The position numbers and the translations under genes were made by a program. A model generated the notes under the pieces. It was not told the DNA's origin and did no database searches. It saw only the letters and a list, made by a program, of their open reading frames with translations. Below are positions 27,275 through 36,211 of a stretch of 64,000 bases of DNA, piece after piece; position 1 is the first letter of the stretch; each line of letters begins with the position of its first letter. Source of the stretch: Geojedonia litorea (GTDB lineage: Bacteria > Bacteroidota > Bacteroidia > Flavobacteriales > Flavobacteriaceae); assembly GCF_042654525.1 (NCBI RefSeq), contig NZ_JBHSGP010000014.1, positions 1,240,001 through 1,304,000 on the forward strand, written 5' to 3'.

Positions 27275-27318
27275 AAAAAAGCCCTAAATCATTTATTTCT
27301 AAACGTTTAAGGCTTTTT
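27275..27318 (-). terminator. Rho-independent terminator of tRNA-Phe
   Basis: AAAAAAGCCCTAAA (27275-27288) pairs with TTTAAGGCTTTTT (27306-27318), leaving a 17-nt loop. On the minus strand the stem follows the tRNA by 2 bp and ends in a T-run; its symmetry would also permit termination from the other side. Confidence 0.8.
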
Positions 27319-27320
27319 AG

Positions 27321-27396
27321 TGGTGGTGCCTCCAGGAATCGAACCAGGGACACAAGGATTTTCAGTCCTTTGCTCTACCAACTGAGCTAAGGCACC
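27321..27396 (-). tRNA. tRNA-Phe (anticodon GAA)
   Basis: The complement folds as a canonical 76-nt tRNA with the CCA end encoded. The acceptor GGTGCCT pairs with AGGCACC, the D arm is GCTC-AGTTGGTA-GAGC, the anticodon stem AAGGA/TCCTT encloses CTGAAAA (anticodon GAA), and the T arm is CCTGG-TTCGATT-CCTGG. It lies between coaX, which is divergent, and the PUL regulator gene, and has its own promoter and terminator. tRNA genes often mark the boundary of acquired regions, but no integrase or duplicated tRNA end was found. Confidence 0.98.
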
Positions 27397-27415
27397 AGTC
27401 GCTTAATTGCGGTTG

Positions 27416-27449
27416 CAAATATAGTGGCATTTTTTATTATTCACAAAAA
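27416..27449 (-). promoter_or_regulatory. Consensus Bacteroidota promoter of tRNA-Phe
   Basis: On the minus strand a TTTTTG (-33 element, 27444-27449) is followed after 20 bp by TATATTTG (27416-27423), a perfect match to the TAnnTTTG -7 element; the tRNA starts 20 bp further on. Confidence 0.75.
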
Positions 27450-27497
27450 GAAAATATAAAAAAATGCTTTTGTAAATTTACAGCTTTTAATTCTACA

Positions 27498-28226
27498 ATG
27501 AACTTAATAATTGATATAGGTAACACATTAGTGAAATTGGCTGTTTTTCATCAAGATAATCTGCTTCATAAATTAGTATGTAAACCTGAAGATATCATTA
27601 CCGAAGTTCAAAAATTAATTGATGAATTTCCAAAGTTAAAAAAAGGCATAATTTCTAAAGTAGGAAAGCTTAAATCCTCTGAATTAGAGAAAACAAAAAA
27701 TCAGATTGAGCTACTAGAATTAAATTCTAAACTAAAATTACCGTTTAAAAACTTATACGCTACTCCAGATACACTTGGAGTAGACAGAATCGCTTTGGTA
27801 AGCGCGTCAGTTAAGCAATTTCCATTTAACAATGTTTTAATTATTGACACAGGTACTTGTATAACTTATGATTTCATAAGCTCAAAAAACGAATATTTTG
27901 GAGGGGCGATTTCACCCGGTATTAGATTGCGCTACTATGCGCTACATAATTTGACTGCCAATCTTCCGTTATTAGATACCGAGATGCCAAATAACCTAAT
28001 TGGTGACACTACTTCTAGCTCCATTCATTCTGGGGTTGTGTTTGGGGTTGTAAAAGAAATTGATGGTGTTATTGAAGAATATCAAAAAAAATATTCAGAT
28101 TTAACAGTTATTTTAACAGGAGGAGACGCCAATTTCTTGTCAAACCAATTAAAAAATAGCATATTTGCCAACTCAAATTTTCTTTTAGAAGGTTTAAACT
28201 TTATTTTAGAATTCAATTCAGACTAA
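27498..28226 (+). CDS. coaX: Type III pantothenate kinase
   Basis: A 242-aa ASKHA-fold kinase that phosphorylates pantothenate in the first step of coenzyme A synthesis, in the cytoplasm. Motifs: IIDIGNTLVKLAVF with Asp6 (phosphate loop), the catalytic DTGTCITYDF (Asp117) and GGAISPGIRLR (about 135-145), then ILTGGDA near the C-terminus. Length is typical. Type III enzymes are the usual form in Bacteroidota. Its last base starts the next gene (TAATG), so translation of the outer-membrane protein is probably coupled. The leader region is shared with the divergent tRNA. Confidence 0.95.
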   Translation: MNLIIDIGNTLVKLAVFHQDNLLHKLVCKPEDIITEVQKLIDEFPKLKKGIISKVGKLKSSELEKTKNQIELLELNSKLKLPFKNLYATPDTLGVDRIALVSASVKQFPFNNVLIIDTGTCITYDFISSKNEYFGGAISPGIRLRYYALHNLTANLPLLDTEMPNNLIGDTTSSSIHSGVVFGVVKEIDGVIEEYQKKYSDLTVILTGGDANFLSNQLKNSIFANSNFLLEGLNFILEFNSD

Positions 28227-29527
28227 TGATAAAAAAACTTGTAATAGTTTTAACTGTCTTTTTTGCCTTTCAAATGAATGCGCAAGAAGGTACGTCCTCT
28301 CCTTATTCTTTTTACGGAATAGGAACTTTAAAATTTAAAGGCACAGTAGAAAATAAAAGTATGGGAGGCTTAAGTATTTTTACAGATAGTATCCACGTAA
28401 ATTTAAGAAACCCTGCAAGTTACGCCGGACTCAATTTAAAGTCATTCAATGATGAAAGCCGTCCCGTTAAGTTTGCTGTTGCAGGAAGTCATAGTAGTTT
28501 AAATTTAAAGGCAAATTCTGGAAGCGATAAAACAAGCTCCACAACTTTTGATTATTTAGCACTATCATTCCCTTTAGGTAAGTTTGGAGTTGGATTTGGT
28601 TTGTTGCCATATACCTCGGTAGGTTACAAACTTGAATCTCGAGACAATGATATATTAACTAACCGATACCGCGGAGAAGGAGGGCTTAACAAAACTTATT
28701 TGGGGCTTGGTTATCAACTATCAAATAGTTTAAGTATAGGAATTGATGTAAGTTATAATTTTGGAAATGTTCAAAATACGGTCATTGAGTTTGTTTATGA
28801 TTCTGATGGCAATCCTGCTCAATACCATTCTAGAGAGGATAACAGATCTGATTTAAGTGGATTAAATGTGAATTTTGGTCTTTCGTATAAAACCATGCTT
28901 AATGAAAAATTTGAACTCGTTACAGGCTTAACCTATACACCTAAAAGTACCCTTACTTCTAACAATGAACGCTCTTTTGCAACCATTGCGTTTAATTCTT
29001 CAGGACAAGAATTCGTAATTAACGCAATTGAAGCCGATTTAGAGAGTAGTAATTTAAAAACTACAGATTTAACTTTACCGTCGCGTTTCTCTATTGGAGC
29101 TGGTTTAGGGCAACCTAGAAAATGGTTTATTGGTACAGAATATACAACTCAAAAAACTAGTGAGTTTAAAAATCCAATTTTTTCAATAGATAATACTACC
29201 TTTGTAGATGGATCAACTTTTGCTCTGGGAGGTTTTTGGATTCCAGACTACAATTCTTTTGGAAGTTATTGGAAAAGAGCAACCTATAGAGCAGGATTGC
29301 ATTTTGAAAATACAGGTTTAGAAATTAATGATGAGACTATTAATGAGTTTGGCATATCTTTTGGAGTAGGATTACCAATTGGAAATGTTTTCTCAAATGC
29401 TAACATAGGTTTTGAGATTGGAAAAAGGGGAACAACAAATAAGAACTTAATCCAAGAGAACTTTTTCAATATAAATATAGGGCTATCTTTAAATGATAGG
29501 TGGTTTCAAAAACGAAAATATAACTAA
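28226..29527 (+). CDS. Putative outer-membrane beta-barrel protein
   Basis: A 433-aa protein with a signal peptide (1-19, ending QMNA before Q20). The mature part shows alternating hydrophobic/polar strands and many G-Y/G-F pairs, and it ends in aromatic-rich strands (NINIGLSLNDRWF), all consistent with a 12- to 14-stranded barrel loosely like PorV/FadL-type proteins. No specific function is recognised. The start overlaps the coaX stop by one base, and it is followed after 17 bp by a TPR protein and then lptC. That context points to envelope biogenesis, but this is inference. Confidence 0.75.
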   Translation: MIKKLVIVLTVFFAFQMNAQEGTSSPYSFYGIGTLKFKGTVENKSMGGLSIFTDSIHVNLRNPASYAGLNLKSFNDESRPVKFAVAGSHSSLNLKANSGSDKTSSTTFDYLALSFPLGKFGVGFGLLPYTSVGYKLESRDNDILTNRYRGEGGLNKTYLGLGYQLSNSLSIGIDVSYNFGNVQNTVIEFVYDSDGNPAQYHSREDNRSDLSGLNVNFGLSYKTMLNEKFELVTGLTYTPKSTLTSNNERSFATIAFNSSGQEFVINAIEADLESSNLKTTDLTLPSRFSIGAGLGQPRKWFIGTEYTTQKTSEFKNPIFSIDNTTFVDGSTFALGGFWIPDYNSFGSYWKRATYRAGLHFENTGLEINDETINEFGISFGVGLPIGNVFSNANIGFEIGKRGTTNKNLIQENFFNINIGLSLNDRWFQKRKYN

Positions 29528-29544
29528 CAGTAAATACAGAAATA

Positions 29545-30927
29545 ATGAAAACGAGAATTACTTTAATTTTGATGACACTTTTTTTAAGTGTTAATGTAAG
29601 TTTCGCGCAGCAGGATGAAGAATGCATGAACAATCTTACAATATTTGTGGACTACTATAAAAGCAAACGATATGATGAAGCTTTTGAACCTTGGATGAAA
29701 GTTAGAAATAAATGTCCAAAGTTTAATAGAGCAATTTATTTATATGGGGAGAAAATCTTAAATCATAAAATTGAAAATTCTGCAGGTGCCGAAAAAGTGG
29801 GTTACATCAATGACCAAATGACGCTATGGGATAAGGCCCTTGAATATTACCCATCAAATTATAAATTGGGTGAAGTTTTGGCTGATAAGGTGCAATTAAT
29901 GTACGATTATAAAAAAGAGCTTAATGCTTCTGATCAACAAATTTATGATGCAGCTGATAAGGCCTATAAACAAGATTTAGAAAATTTCACTAATCCTAAA
30001 GCATTGTATATTTACTTCTCATCAATTGTTGATTTGTTTAATGCTAAGAAAACACCAATTCAAAATGTGTTTAATAAATATGATGATGTATCTGAAAAGA
30101 TAGAAAGTGAAATTCAAAATTATGCTGAGAATCTTAATAGATTAGTTCAAAAAGAAGAGTCTGGTCAAGCTTTAACAAAAAAAGAAGAGCAGTATAAAAA
30201 GCAGTATGAAAGCTATTTAGAAGCTTATGATAAAATTTCTGGAAGTATCGACAGTAAATTAGGTCAATTAGCTAACTGTGAGAATTTGATTCCATTATAT
30301 AAGAAAGATTTTCAAGAATATAAAAGTGATGCTGTTTGGTTAAAACGTGCTGTTAGTAGAATGTATAACAAAGAATGTACAGATGATCCTTTATATATTG
30401 AGTTGGTAAAAGCGTATGATGCTACTGCACCATCTGCAGACACCAAGTATTTTACAGCTACAATTTTGTTGAAGCAAGGAAAAGAAAGAGAAGCTGAAAC
30501 CTATATGAAACAGGCTTTTGATTTAGAAAGTGATCCATACAAAAAAGGAAAATTAGCTGAAAGAATCGCAAGTAGTTTAAAATCTAAAGGACAATATGGT
30601 CAAGCCAGAGGTTACTATAGAGAGTCTTTAAAATTAAACCCATCTAATGGTAGACCGCACTTGGCAATTGCAGCAATGTACGCGGCTAGTGCCAATAGTT
30701 GTGGAGATACAACCTTTAACAAAAGAGCTGTATTTTGGTTAGCGGCAGAAGAAGCTCGTAAAGCTGGAAGAGTTGATGGGAATTTAAGAGGCGCTGCAAA
30801 TCAATCGGTAGCAAATTACGAAGCAAAAGCACCAACACGAAGCGAAATCTTCTCTGGTGATATGCAAGGAAAAGTTATTAGTATTGGTTGTTGGATTGGT
30901 GCAAGTGTTACTGTTCCTAATCTTTAA
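29545..30927 (+). CDS. Secreted tetratricopeptide-repeat protein
   Basis: A 460-aa periplasmic TPR protein: signal peptide 1-21 (ending VSFA before QQ), an N-terminal TPR-like helix pair around MNNLTIFVDYYKSKRYDEAFE, a long charged helical centre (about 170-240) and clearer TPRs at about 300-385 (for example GQYGQARGYYRESLKLNPSNG). The C-terminus (AAMYAASANSCGDTTFNKRAVFW and following) is conserved in flavobacterial homologues as I recall them. Its stop shares one base with lptC. It is probably a scaffold for envelope assembly proteins; no partner can be named. Confidence 0.8.
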   Translation: MKTRITLILMTLFLSVNVSFAQQDEECMNNLTIFVDYYKSKRYDEAFEPWMKVRNKCPKFNRAIYLYGEKILNHKIENSAGAEKVGYINDQMTLWDKALEYYPSNYKLGEVLADKVQLMYDYKKELNASDQQIYDAADKAYKQDLENFTNPKALYIYFSSIVDLFNAKKTPIQNVFNKYDDVSEKIESEIQNYAENLNRLVQKEESGQALTKKEEQYKKQYESYLEAYDKISGSIDSKLGQLANCENLIPLYKKDFQEYKSDAVWLKRAVSRMYNKECTDDPLYIELVKAYDATAPSADTKYFTATILLKQGKEREAETYMKQAFDLESDPYKKGKLAERIASSLKSKGQYGQARGYYRESLKLNPSNGRPHLAIAAMYAASANSCGDTTFNKRAVFWLAAEEARKAGRVDGNLRGAANQSVANYEAKAPTRSEIFSGDMQGKVISIGCWIGASVTVPNL

Positions 30928-31484
30928 TGAGATTCATAAAATCATATAAAATTTTAAGCATGGTTGTAGCGTTAGTTACAACCATGCTTTTTTCATGCAA
31001 AAACAACTTCAAAGAAGTTCAGCAAATTGGTGTTCTTCAAAACGAGCCTATTGGCGAGGCTAAAAATATCAACCTAAAATATACCGATTCTGGTAGGGTA
31101 AAAGCCAACTTGTTAAGCCCTAAAATGTTGGATTTTTCCAATAGAAGTTTTGCGTTTTCAGAATTTCCAGAAGGCATACACCTCAATCTTTTTGATGAAG
31201 AACAAAACAAAAGTGTTGTCGTTGCAGATTATGCCATTGTCTATGATGAAACAGATATCATTGATCTACAGGGTAATGTAGTATTAATAACGCACACTAA
31301 CGATACCTTATACGCCCAACAAATGTATTATGATCAAAAGCGTGAGCAATTGTTTACCAATTCTCCAGTTCGATTTAGTTTTGCATCTGGTAGTCAAGGT
31401 AGAGGAAATATTTTTGATTCTGATATTAGATTTGACCACTATGAATTATTAGAAGGTAGCGGAAGTACAGAAATAGATCAATAA
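30927..31484 (+). CDS. lptC: LPS export protein LptC (lipoprotein form)
   Basis: A 185-aa protein with a lipoprotein signal ending MLFS-C24, whereas proteobacterial LptC is anchored by a transmembrane helix. The mature part has the LptC beta-jellyroll pattern: VKANLLSPKMLDF, YAIVYDETDIIDLQGNVVLIT (in two pieces, YAIVYDE and DLQGNVVL) and TLYAQQMYYDQK-REQLFTNSPVRF. It bridges LptB2FG and LptA during lipopolysaccharide transport. Bacteroidota LptC-like proteins are commonly found after a TPR gene, as here. The start codon overlaps the stop of the TPR gene by one base. Confidence 0.88.
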   Translation: MRFIKSYKILSMVVALVTTMLFSCKNNFKEVQQIGVLQNEPIGEAKNINLKYTDSGRVKANLLSPKMLDFSNRSFAFSEFPEGIHLNLFDEEQNKSVVVADYAIVYDETDIIDLQGNVVLITHTNDTLYAQQMYYDQKREQLFTNSPVRFSFASGSQGRGNIFDSDIRFDHYELLEGSGSTEIDQ

Positions 31485-31489
31485 TTGAT

Positions 31490-31497
31490 TATCTTTG
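31490..31497 (+). promoter_or_regulatory. -7 promoter element TATCTTTG
   Basis: A perfect TAnnTTTG match 19 bp upstream of the 64-aa gene and just after the lptC stop. I do not see a TTG at the expected -33 distance, so it is a partial match. Confidence 0.45.
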
Positions 31498-31516
31498 TGC
31501 ATTTAAAATATAACAC

Positions 31517-31711
31517 ATGAAACTCCTTAAGATTTTTCAATACGCCTACATCATTTTTGCTGTTTTATTTTTATGGGATGCTTTAGCTAATTGGTCAAGT
31601 GACCGCAGCAGATCCTATATGTCTCTACTCTTTGTTGCTCTGGCAATATTTATGTTTTTCTTCAGAAAAAAATTTAGAAAGAAAATCGAAGATCGCAATA
31701 AAAACAACTAA
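31517..31711 (+). CDS. Small hypothetical inner-membrane protein
   Basis: A 64-aa protein with two predicted transmembrane helices (about 8-25 and 36-49) and a very basic tail (F-F-R-K-K-F-R-K-K then KIEDRNKNN). No family is recognised. Support for it being real: an ATG with a TAnnTTTG element upstream, an alternative-frame-free start, and a stop whose last base is the first base of the following CorC-like gene (TAATGG). It may be an accessory to the downstream transporter-like protein. Confidence 0.7.
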   Translation: MKLLKIFQYAYIIFAVLFLWDALANWSSDRSRSYMSLLFVALAIFMFFFRKKFRKKIEDRNKNN

Positions 31712-33000
31712 TGGATCTTACGATTGTTATCATAATTTTAACCTTAATTTTATCAGCCTTTTTTTCGGGGATGGAAATTGCTTACGTTTCCTCTAACAAA
31801 ATCCATATCGAAATTGAGAAAAAGCAAAATGATTTTCTGGCTAGAATTCTAACTAAAATAACAGCAAGACCATCAAAGTTTATAGCTACAATGTTAATTG
31901 GTAATAACATTGCGCTAGTTGTTTACGGGTTTTTAATGGGCGATGTGCTTGTAGCTTGGTTTCAGTCCATGATGCCTACATCAAGCGGTGTTTTAAATTA
32001 CTTGTTTACCGATTTAAGCTTATTTACGCAAACGGTAATATCTACGCTAATTATTTTATTTACTGCTGAATTTTTACCGAAAGTATTTTTTCAGATTTAT
32101 GCCAATACTTTTTTAAAGCTCTTTGCCGTTCCTGCATACGTATTCTATCAGTTATTTTATTATTTCACTGATTTTGTGATATGGATTTCAGACACTGTGT
32201 TGAGACGATTTTTCAAAACAGCAGGAGATCATGTGCAATTAGCACTCACTAAAGTAGAGTTGGGTAATTACATTAGCGAGCAAATGGAATCTGTTGAAGA
32301 ACATGATGAAGTAGATAGCGAAATTCAAATCTTTCAGAATGCATTGGAATTCTCCGAGGTGAAAGCCCGAGAAGTCATGATTCCTAGAACAGAAATTATT
32401 GCTGTAGACGTTAGTGATTCTATTAAAAATATAAATGCATTATTTACGTCGTCTGGACTTTCCAAAATTTTGGTTTATGATGACTCCATCGATGATATTT
32501 TGGGTTATATCCATTCATTCGATTTGTTCAAAAAGCCTAAAACTATTAAGGCCATTGCTATGCCTGTGGAGTTTGTGCCAGAAACTATGCTCATTAAGGA
32601 CGTACTCAACATCTTAACCAAAAAACGAAAAAGTATTGCTGTGGTAATTGATGAATACGGCGGAACATCTGGAATTATTACCATTGAAGATATCGTAGAA
32701 GAACTCTTTGGGGAAATTGAAGATGAACATGATACTATTGCTTTAATTGAAGAAAGGATAGACGAATCTAATTATAAATTTTCTGCGCGTTTAGAGGTTG
32801 ATTACATTAATGAAACCTATAAAATCGATCTTCCTGAAGGCGAAAATTATGAAACTTTAGGAGGATTAATAGTTGATGAAACCGAAGAAATACCAAAAGT
32901 CAATGACCAAATCACTATAGATAATTTTGTCTTTACCATTCTGGAGGTTTCTTCAACAAAAATTGATGTTGTTGCCCTCAAAATTCTAGATGAAGACTAA
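31711..33000 (+). CDS. CNNM/CorC-type hemolysin-family protein (DUF21, CBS pair, CorC_HlyC)
   Basis: A 429-aa inner-membrane protein: CNNM/DUF21 transmembrane domain (about 1-190), paired CBS domains (about 210-335; REVMIPRTEI and VVIDEYGGTSGIITIEDIVEELFGEI, given here in part) and a CorC_HlyC domain (about 350-429). Characterised relatives influence Mg2+/Co2+ efflux; a flavobacterial paralogue, GldE, is linked to gliding. I cannot tell GldE from the general family without a comparison, and no other gld gene is nearby. It shares one base with the upstream 64-aa gene. Start and length are typical. Confidence 0.9.
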   Translation: MDLTIVIIILTLILSAFFSGMEIAYVSSNKIHIEIEKKQNDFLARILTKITARPSKFIATMLIGNNIALVVYGFLMGDVLVAWFQSMMPTSSGVLNYLFTDLSLFTQTVISTLIILFTAEFLPKVFFQIYANTFLKLFAVPAYVFYQLFYYFTDFVIWISDTVLRRFFKTAGDHVQLALTKVELGNYISEQMESVEEHDEVDSEIQIFQNALEFSEVKAREVMIPRTEIIAVDVSDSIKNINALFTSSGLSKILVYDDSIDDILGYIHSFDLFKKPKTIKAIAMPVEFVPETMLIKDVLNILTKKRKSIAVVIDEYGGTSGIITIEDIVEELFGEIEDEHDTIALIEERIDESNYKFSARLEVDYINETYKIDLPEGENYETLGGLIVDETEEIPKVNDQITIDNFVFTILEVSSTKIDVVALKILDED

Positions 33001-33096
33001 TTTGCACTATTACAATAAAATCTAGGCTTCTACTTTTATTATTTAATAGAAAATGGTATTTTCGCGCACTTATATTTTATAAACGAATACAACAAA

Positions 33097-35247
33097 ATGG
33101 CAGTTTTAAATAAAATCAGACAGCGTTCACTGTTCTTAATTCTTATAATAGCGTTAGCGTTATTTTCATTCGTATTAACTGACCTCTTTAAAAATAGTGA
33201 TGCACTATTTGGTGGTCCACAAGATATTGTAGCTACTATTAATGGTAAAGACATAGGCCGCGAAGAGTTTATGAATAGAGTAGAAGTTATGCAGCGTCAA
33301 TTAGGGCCAAGCTCAACATCTACACAAGCGATGAATAATGTCTATGACCAAGAGGTGAGACAGGCCATTATGGAAACGCAATTTGAAAAATTGGGCTTAA
33401 GTGTTGAACAAGATCAAATGAGAGATCTAATCAGAACTAGCTTTTCAAGTTTTCCAGAATTCAATAACGAGGATGGTATTTTTGATGAAGCCAAAATGAA
33501 CGAATTCATTGCCAACTTAAAAGCTACTTCACCAGAGCGTTCTCAAATTGGAGGCTCATTGATTAATTATGCCGACTGGGTTAGTAATGAACAATCAATT
33601 GCTGCCAATGCCATGCAGCAAACCTATAACAATATGATTAAAGCTGGTTTAACAGCAACTGTTGTTGAAGGTGAGATGGATTATGTGATGGAAAACAAAT
33701 TGGTTGACCTAAAATATGTTGTTGTTCCTTATACAAGTATTGCAGATAGTTTGATTGAAGTCAAAAAAAGTGATATTACCAAGTATATCAACGAAAACAA
33801 AAAGAAATATGAAGTAGAAGCTTCTAGAGATATCAATTTTGTGCAATTTAATGAAGTAGCTTCAGTAGAAGATGAAGAGGCTTTAAAAAGTAGTTTGGTA
33901 GCATTGTTGGACAACTCTGTAGTTTATAACACCGAAACTAAAAGAAACGATACCATTGTAGGCTTTAGAGCTACAAAAGACCCTGAGAACTTTGTTAATG
34001 CAAATTCAGACATCAAGTACAATGGAAACTATGTATTTAAAACGGGGCTTCCGGATGCAGTTGCCGATAGTATTTTTGCATTAAAAGTTGGAGAATTTTA
34101 TGGTCCTTATAAAGAAGGTGAATACTATAAATTGACTAAAGTTGTTGCAGAAACCCAATTGCCAGATTCAGCTAAAGTTCGTCATATATTAATTCCATTT
34201 GTAGGTGCAACACGTGTTGATCCATCAATTACAACTACAGAGGTTCAGGCTAAAAAAACGGCTGATAGTATTTTGGCAGCCATAACGTCTAAACGTTCAA
34301 AATTTGTAGATTTATTGGATTTGTCTTCTGATAAAGTGAGTAATGAAAAGAATGGCGAAATCGAATTTGCTTATACAGATAGCTTCGCTCCAGAATTTAG
34401 AAACTTTTCATTTGAAAACAATAAAGGTGATATTGATGTTGTAAGAACGAGTTTTGGATATCATATTATTGAAATTTTAGATCAACAGAATAAATCAAGA
34501 GCCATAAAAATTGCAAGTCTTGCTCGTAAAATAGAGCCATCTGAAGAAACAGTTGATGATGTATTTAACGCCACTTCAAAGTTTGAGTTAGCAATACAGG
34601 ATAAAGATTTTCAAGTGGTGGCTGAAGAAAATGGTTACACAGTTAGACCTGTAAATACCATTAAAGAACTTCAAGAAAATATTCCAGGATTGGGAAGTCA
34701 GCGTGCCATTGTTCGTTGGGCCTTTGAAGACGCAGCAAAAGTTGGAGATTACAAACGTTTTTCAATTCCAACAGGAGGTTATGTTGTAGTACAATTAGCT
34801 GCTATCAATAAAAAAGGATTGATGCGCCCTGAAAATGCTTCAGTAACCGCCATTCCTGCTATTCGTAAACAGAAGAAAGCAAAGCTTATCAGAGAAAAAA
34901 TTTCTGCTACTACAGTAGATGATGTTGCTAAAAATCAAAATGTAAGTGTATCAACAGCAGCAGCTGTTAATATGAAGACACCAACGTTATCGGGAGCTGG
35001 TCAAGAGCCTAAAGTTGTTGGTGCCGCATTTGGATTAAAACAAGGCCAAACGTCAAAATTAATTGATGGAAATACAGGTGTATTTATGATTGAAGTAACT
35101 AAAGTAACTGAAGCACCTAAATTAGAAAATTATCAAGCCAATACAATGCGCTTAAGTACAGCTAGAATTAATAGTGCTCAAACTAAACTTTACAATGCAC
35201 TAAAAGAAGCTGCTGAAATTAAAGATAATAGAGCTAAATTCTATTAA
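33097..35247 (+). CDS. ppiD: Periplasmic peptidyl-prolyl isomerase (PpiD/SurA-like)
   Basis: A 716-aa membrane-anchored foldase. A single N-terminal transmembrane segment (about 11-30, SLFLILIIALALFSFVL) follows a short basic cytoplasmic tail, MAVLNKIRQR. A SurA-N/chaperone region covers about 40-260, one parvulin (PPIC) domain about 345-455 (KVRHILIPF, then FGYHIIEI), and a degenerate second region follows. It assists folding of outer-membrane and periplasmic proteins. It is preceded by 96 bp and followed by a strong terminator, so it may form its own transcription unit. Next to lptC and the barrel gene it strengthens the envelope-biogenesis theme. Confidence 0.9.
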   Translation: MAVLNKIRQRSLFLILIIALALFSFVLTDLFKNSDALFGGPQDIVATINGKDIGREEFMNRVEVMQRQLGPSSTSTQAMNNVYDQEVRQAIMETQFEKLGLSVEQDQMRDLIRTSFSSFPEFNNEDGIFDEAKMNEFIANLKATSPERSQIGGSLINYADWVSNEQSIAANAMQQTYNNMIKAGLTATVVEGEMDYVMENKLVDLKYVVVPYTSIADSLIEVKKSDITKYINENKKKYEVEASRDINFVQFNEVASVEDEEALKSSLVALLDNSVVYNTETKRNDTIVGFRATKDPENFVNANSDIKYNGNYVFKTGLPDAVADSIFALKVGEFYGPYKEGEYYKLTKVVAETQLPDSAKVRHILIPFVGATRVDPSITTTEVQAKKTADSILAAITSKRSKFVDLLDLSSDKVSNEKNGEIEFAYTDSFAPEFRNFSFENNKGDIDVVRTSFGYHIIEILDQQNKSRAIKIASLARKIEPSEETVDDVFNATSKFELAIQDKDFQVVAEENGYTVRPVNTIKELQENIPGLGSQRAIVRWAFEDAAKVGDYKRFSIPTGGYVVVQLAAINKKGLMRPENASVTAIPAIRKQKKAKLIREKISATTVDDVAKNQNVSVSTAAAVNMKTPTLSGAGQEPKVVGAAFGLKQGQTSKLIDGNTGVFMIEVTKVTEAPKLENYQANTMRLSTARINSAQTKLYNALKEAAEIKDNRAKFY

Positions 35248-35271
35248 TCCCTATTAAATAAAGTAACTTAA

Positions 35272-35297
35272 AAGCTCTGCATCGCAGGGCTTTTTTT
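35272..35297. terminator. Bidirectional rho-independent terminator between ppiD and the GYDIA kinase gene
   Basis: AGCTCTGC and GCAGGGCT flank an ATC loop (about 35273-35291), followed by a run of seven T on the plus strand. On the minus strand the stem is followed by TTTTAAG, so it can serve both convergent genes. The kinase stop codon lies at its edge. Confidence 0.85.
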
Positions 35298-36210
35298 ATG
35301 GTAGAACCATATCTGAATATGAAATCACTATTGGATAACCTTTACCTTGAAAATAGGCAGACGGATTAGATTTTGAAGTCGCTAAAATAAAATCACCACC
35401 CCAAGCCCCAAGACTTTTTATTTGCCCTAAAGTATAATCTTCAAACAATAACTCCTGTACTGGCTTTTGCTTAATCAACTTTGAAATGATTTGTTCGTGT
35501 TGATAAATCAAGGACTCAAATTCAACAAGGTTTTGACACTTTAGAAGTTGTTTTGTAATTGAACTTATAGCTTCGACCGAAGTTTTGACTTGTGGATTTA
35601 GATTTCTATAATTAGAAATCCCTTCTCTGCTGTTTTGTTTTTTGTTTAAATATATAAAGTACAAATCATCTTTAAAGTTTGGATAGAAATCTGCTTTAGT
35701 AACAATCCGTTGGTTGCCGTGAAATTGATAAGTCAACGGTAATTCTGAAGACGCACAAGCTATATCATAGCCACTACCACCAAAGGTGCGTTCCAATAAT
35801 TTATAAGGATCAACATTAGCCCAGGCGGCAACAGAATTAATCAATGTTGAAGACGTTCCCAATCCCCAATTTCTGGGAAAATTGAGTTTAGTTTCTGCAT
35901 TAAATCCTAAAGGTGAAAACCTTGGATTAAGCTTTTTGGCTTCTGTTAGAATCTGGATGAGCCTTGTTGAAATATTGTTGTCGTTCCTTGAAATAAGCAC
36001 TCCGTTTTCAAAAGAAAATTCATCTTCAAACCAAACCTTATTCAGTTCGTCTAAACTTTTCCAGTATAGTTTTTGCTTGTTGGAAGTAGGGGAAATACTT
36101 AAAGTTTGACCAAATTTGGCTGGAATTGCCAGAGACAAAGCCCCATCAAGAACAACATATTCTCCTGTGAGTAATAATTTACCATGACTTAGAAAGGCTT
36201 TTGTCTTCAA
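35296..36210 (-). CDS. GYDIA-family GHMP kinase (mevalonate-pathway-type)
   Basis: A 304-aa cytoplasmic kinase of the GHMP superfamily. It has HGKLLLTGEYVVLDGA (9-24), the ATP-binding loop NWGLGTSS (114-121) and the family's namesake motif GYDIA (147-151). It is encoded immediately downstream of mvaA (1-bp gap), so phosphorylation of mevalonate or phosphomevalonate in isoprenoid synthesis is likely. The exact step is not fixed by sequence. The gene ends in the shared terminator with ppiD. Some annotation pipelines call this simply 'GHMP kinase'; the genomic partnership is the better guide. Confidence 0.88.
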   Translation of the reverse strand: MKTKAFLSHGKLLLTGEYVVLDGALSLAIPAKFGQTLSISPTSNKQKLYWKSLDELNKVWFEDEFSFENGVLISRNDNNISTRLIQILTEAKKLNPRFSPLGFNAETKLNFPRNWGLGTSSTLINSVAAWANVDPYKLLERTFGGSGYDIACASSELPLTYQFHGNQRIVTKADFYPNFKDDLYFIYLNKKQNSREGISNYRNLNPQVKTSVEAISSITKQLLKCQNLVEFESLIYQHEQIISKLIKQKPVQELLFEDYTLGQIKSLGAWGGDFILATSKSNPSAYFQGKGYPIVISYSDMVLP

Positions 36211-36211
36211 T

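Larger units (their letters stand above)
27140..27497. other. Intergenic region: regulator leader, tRNA-Phe and coaX leader
   Basis: Apart from the tRNA, its promoter and terminator (listed separately), this 358-bp stretch holds the regulator leader. A perfect 10-bp inverted repeat, AAGTGTTTTT (27156-27165) and AAAAACACTT (27242-27251), lies there with 76 bp between the arms. No open frame of note is present. Confidence 0.5.

Noticed and set aside
27321..27396. tRNA-Phe as an attachment site of an integrated island containing the PUL
   Set aside because: No integrase, no duplicated tRNA 3' end and no shift in base composition was noticed on the PUL side.
31711..33000. Assignment as GldE gliding protein
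   Set aside because: The domain set is shared by all CorC/HlyC-type proteins and no gld gene such as gldD is adjacent, so the specific name was not used.
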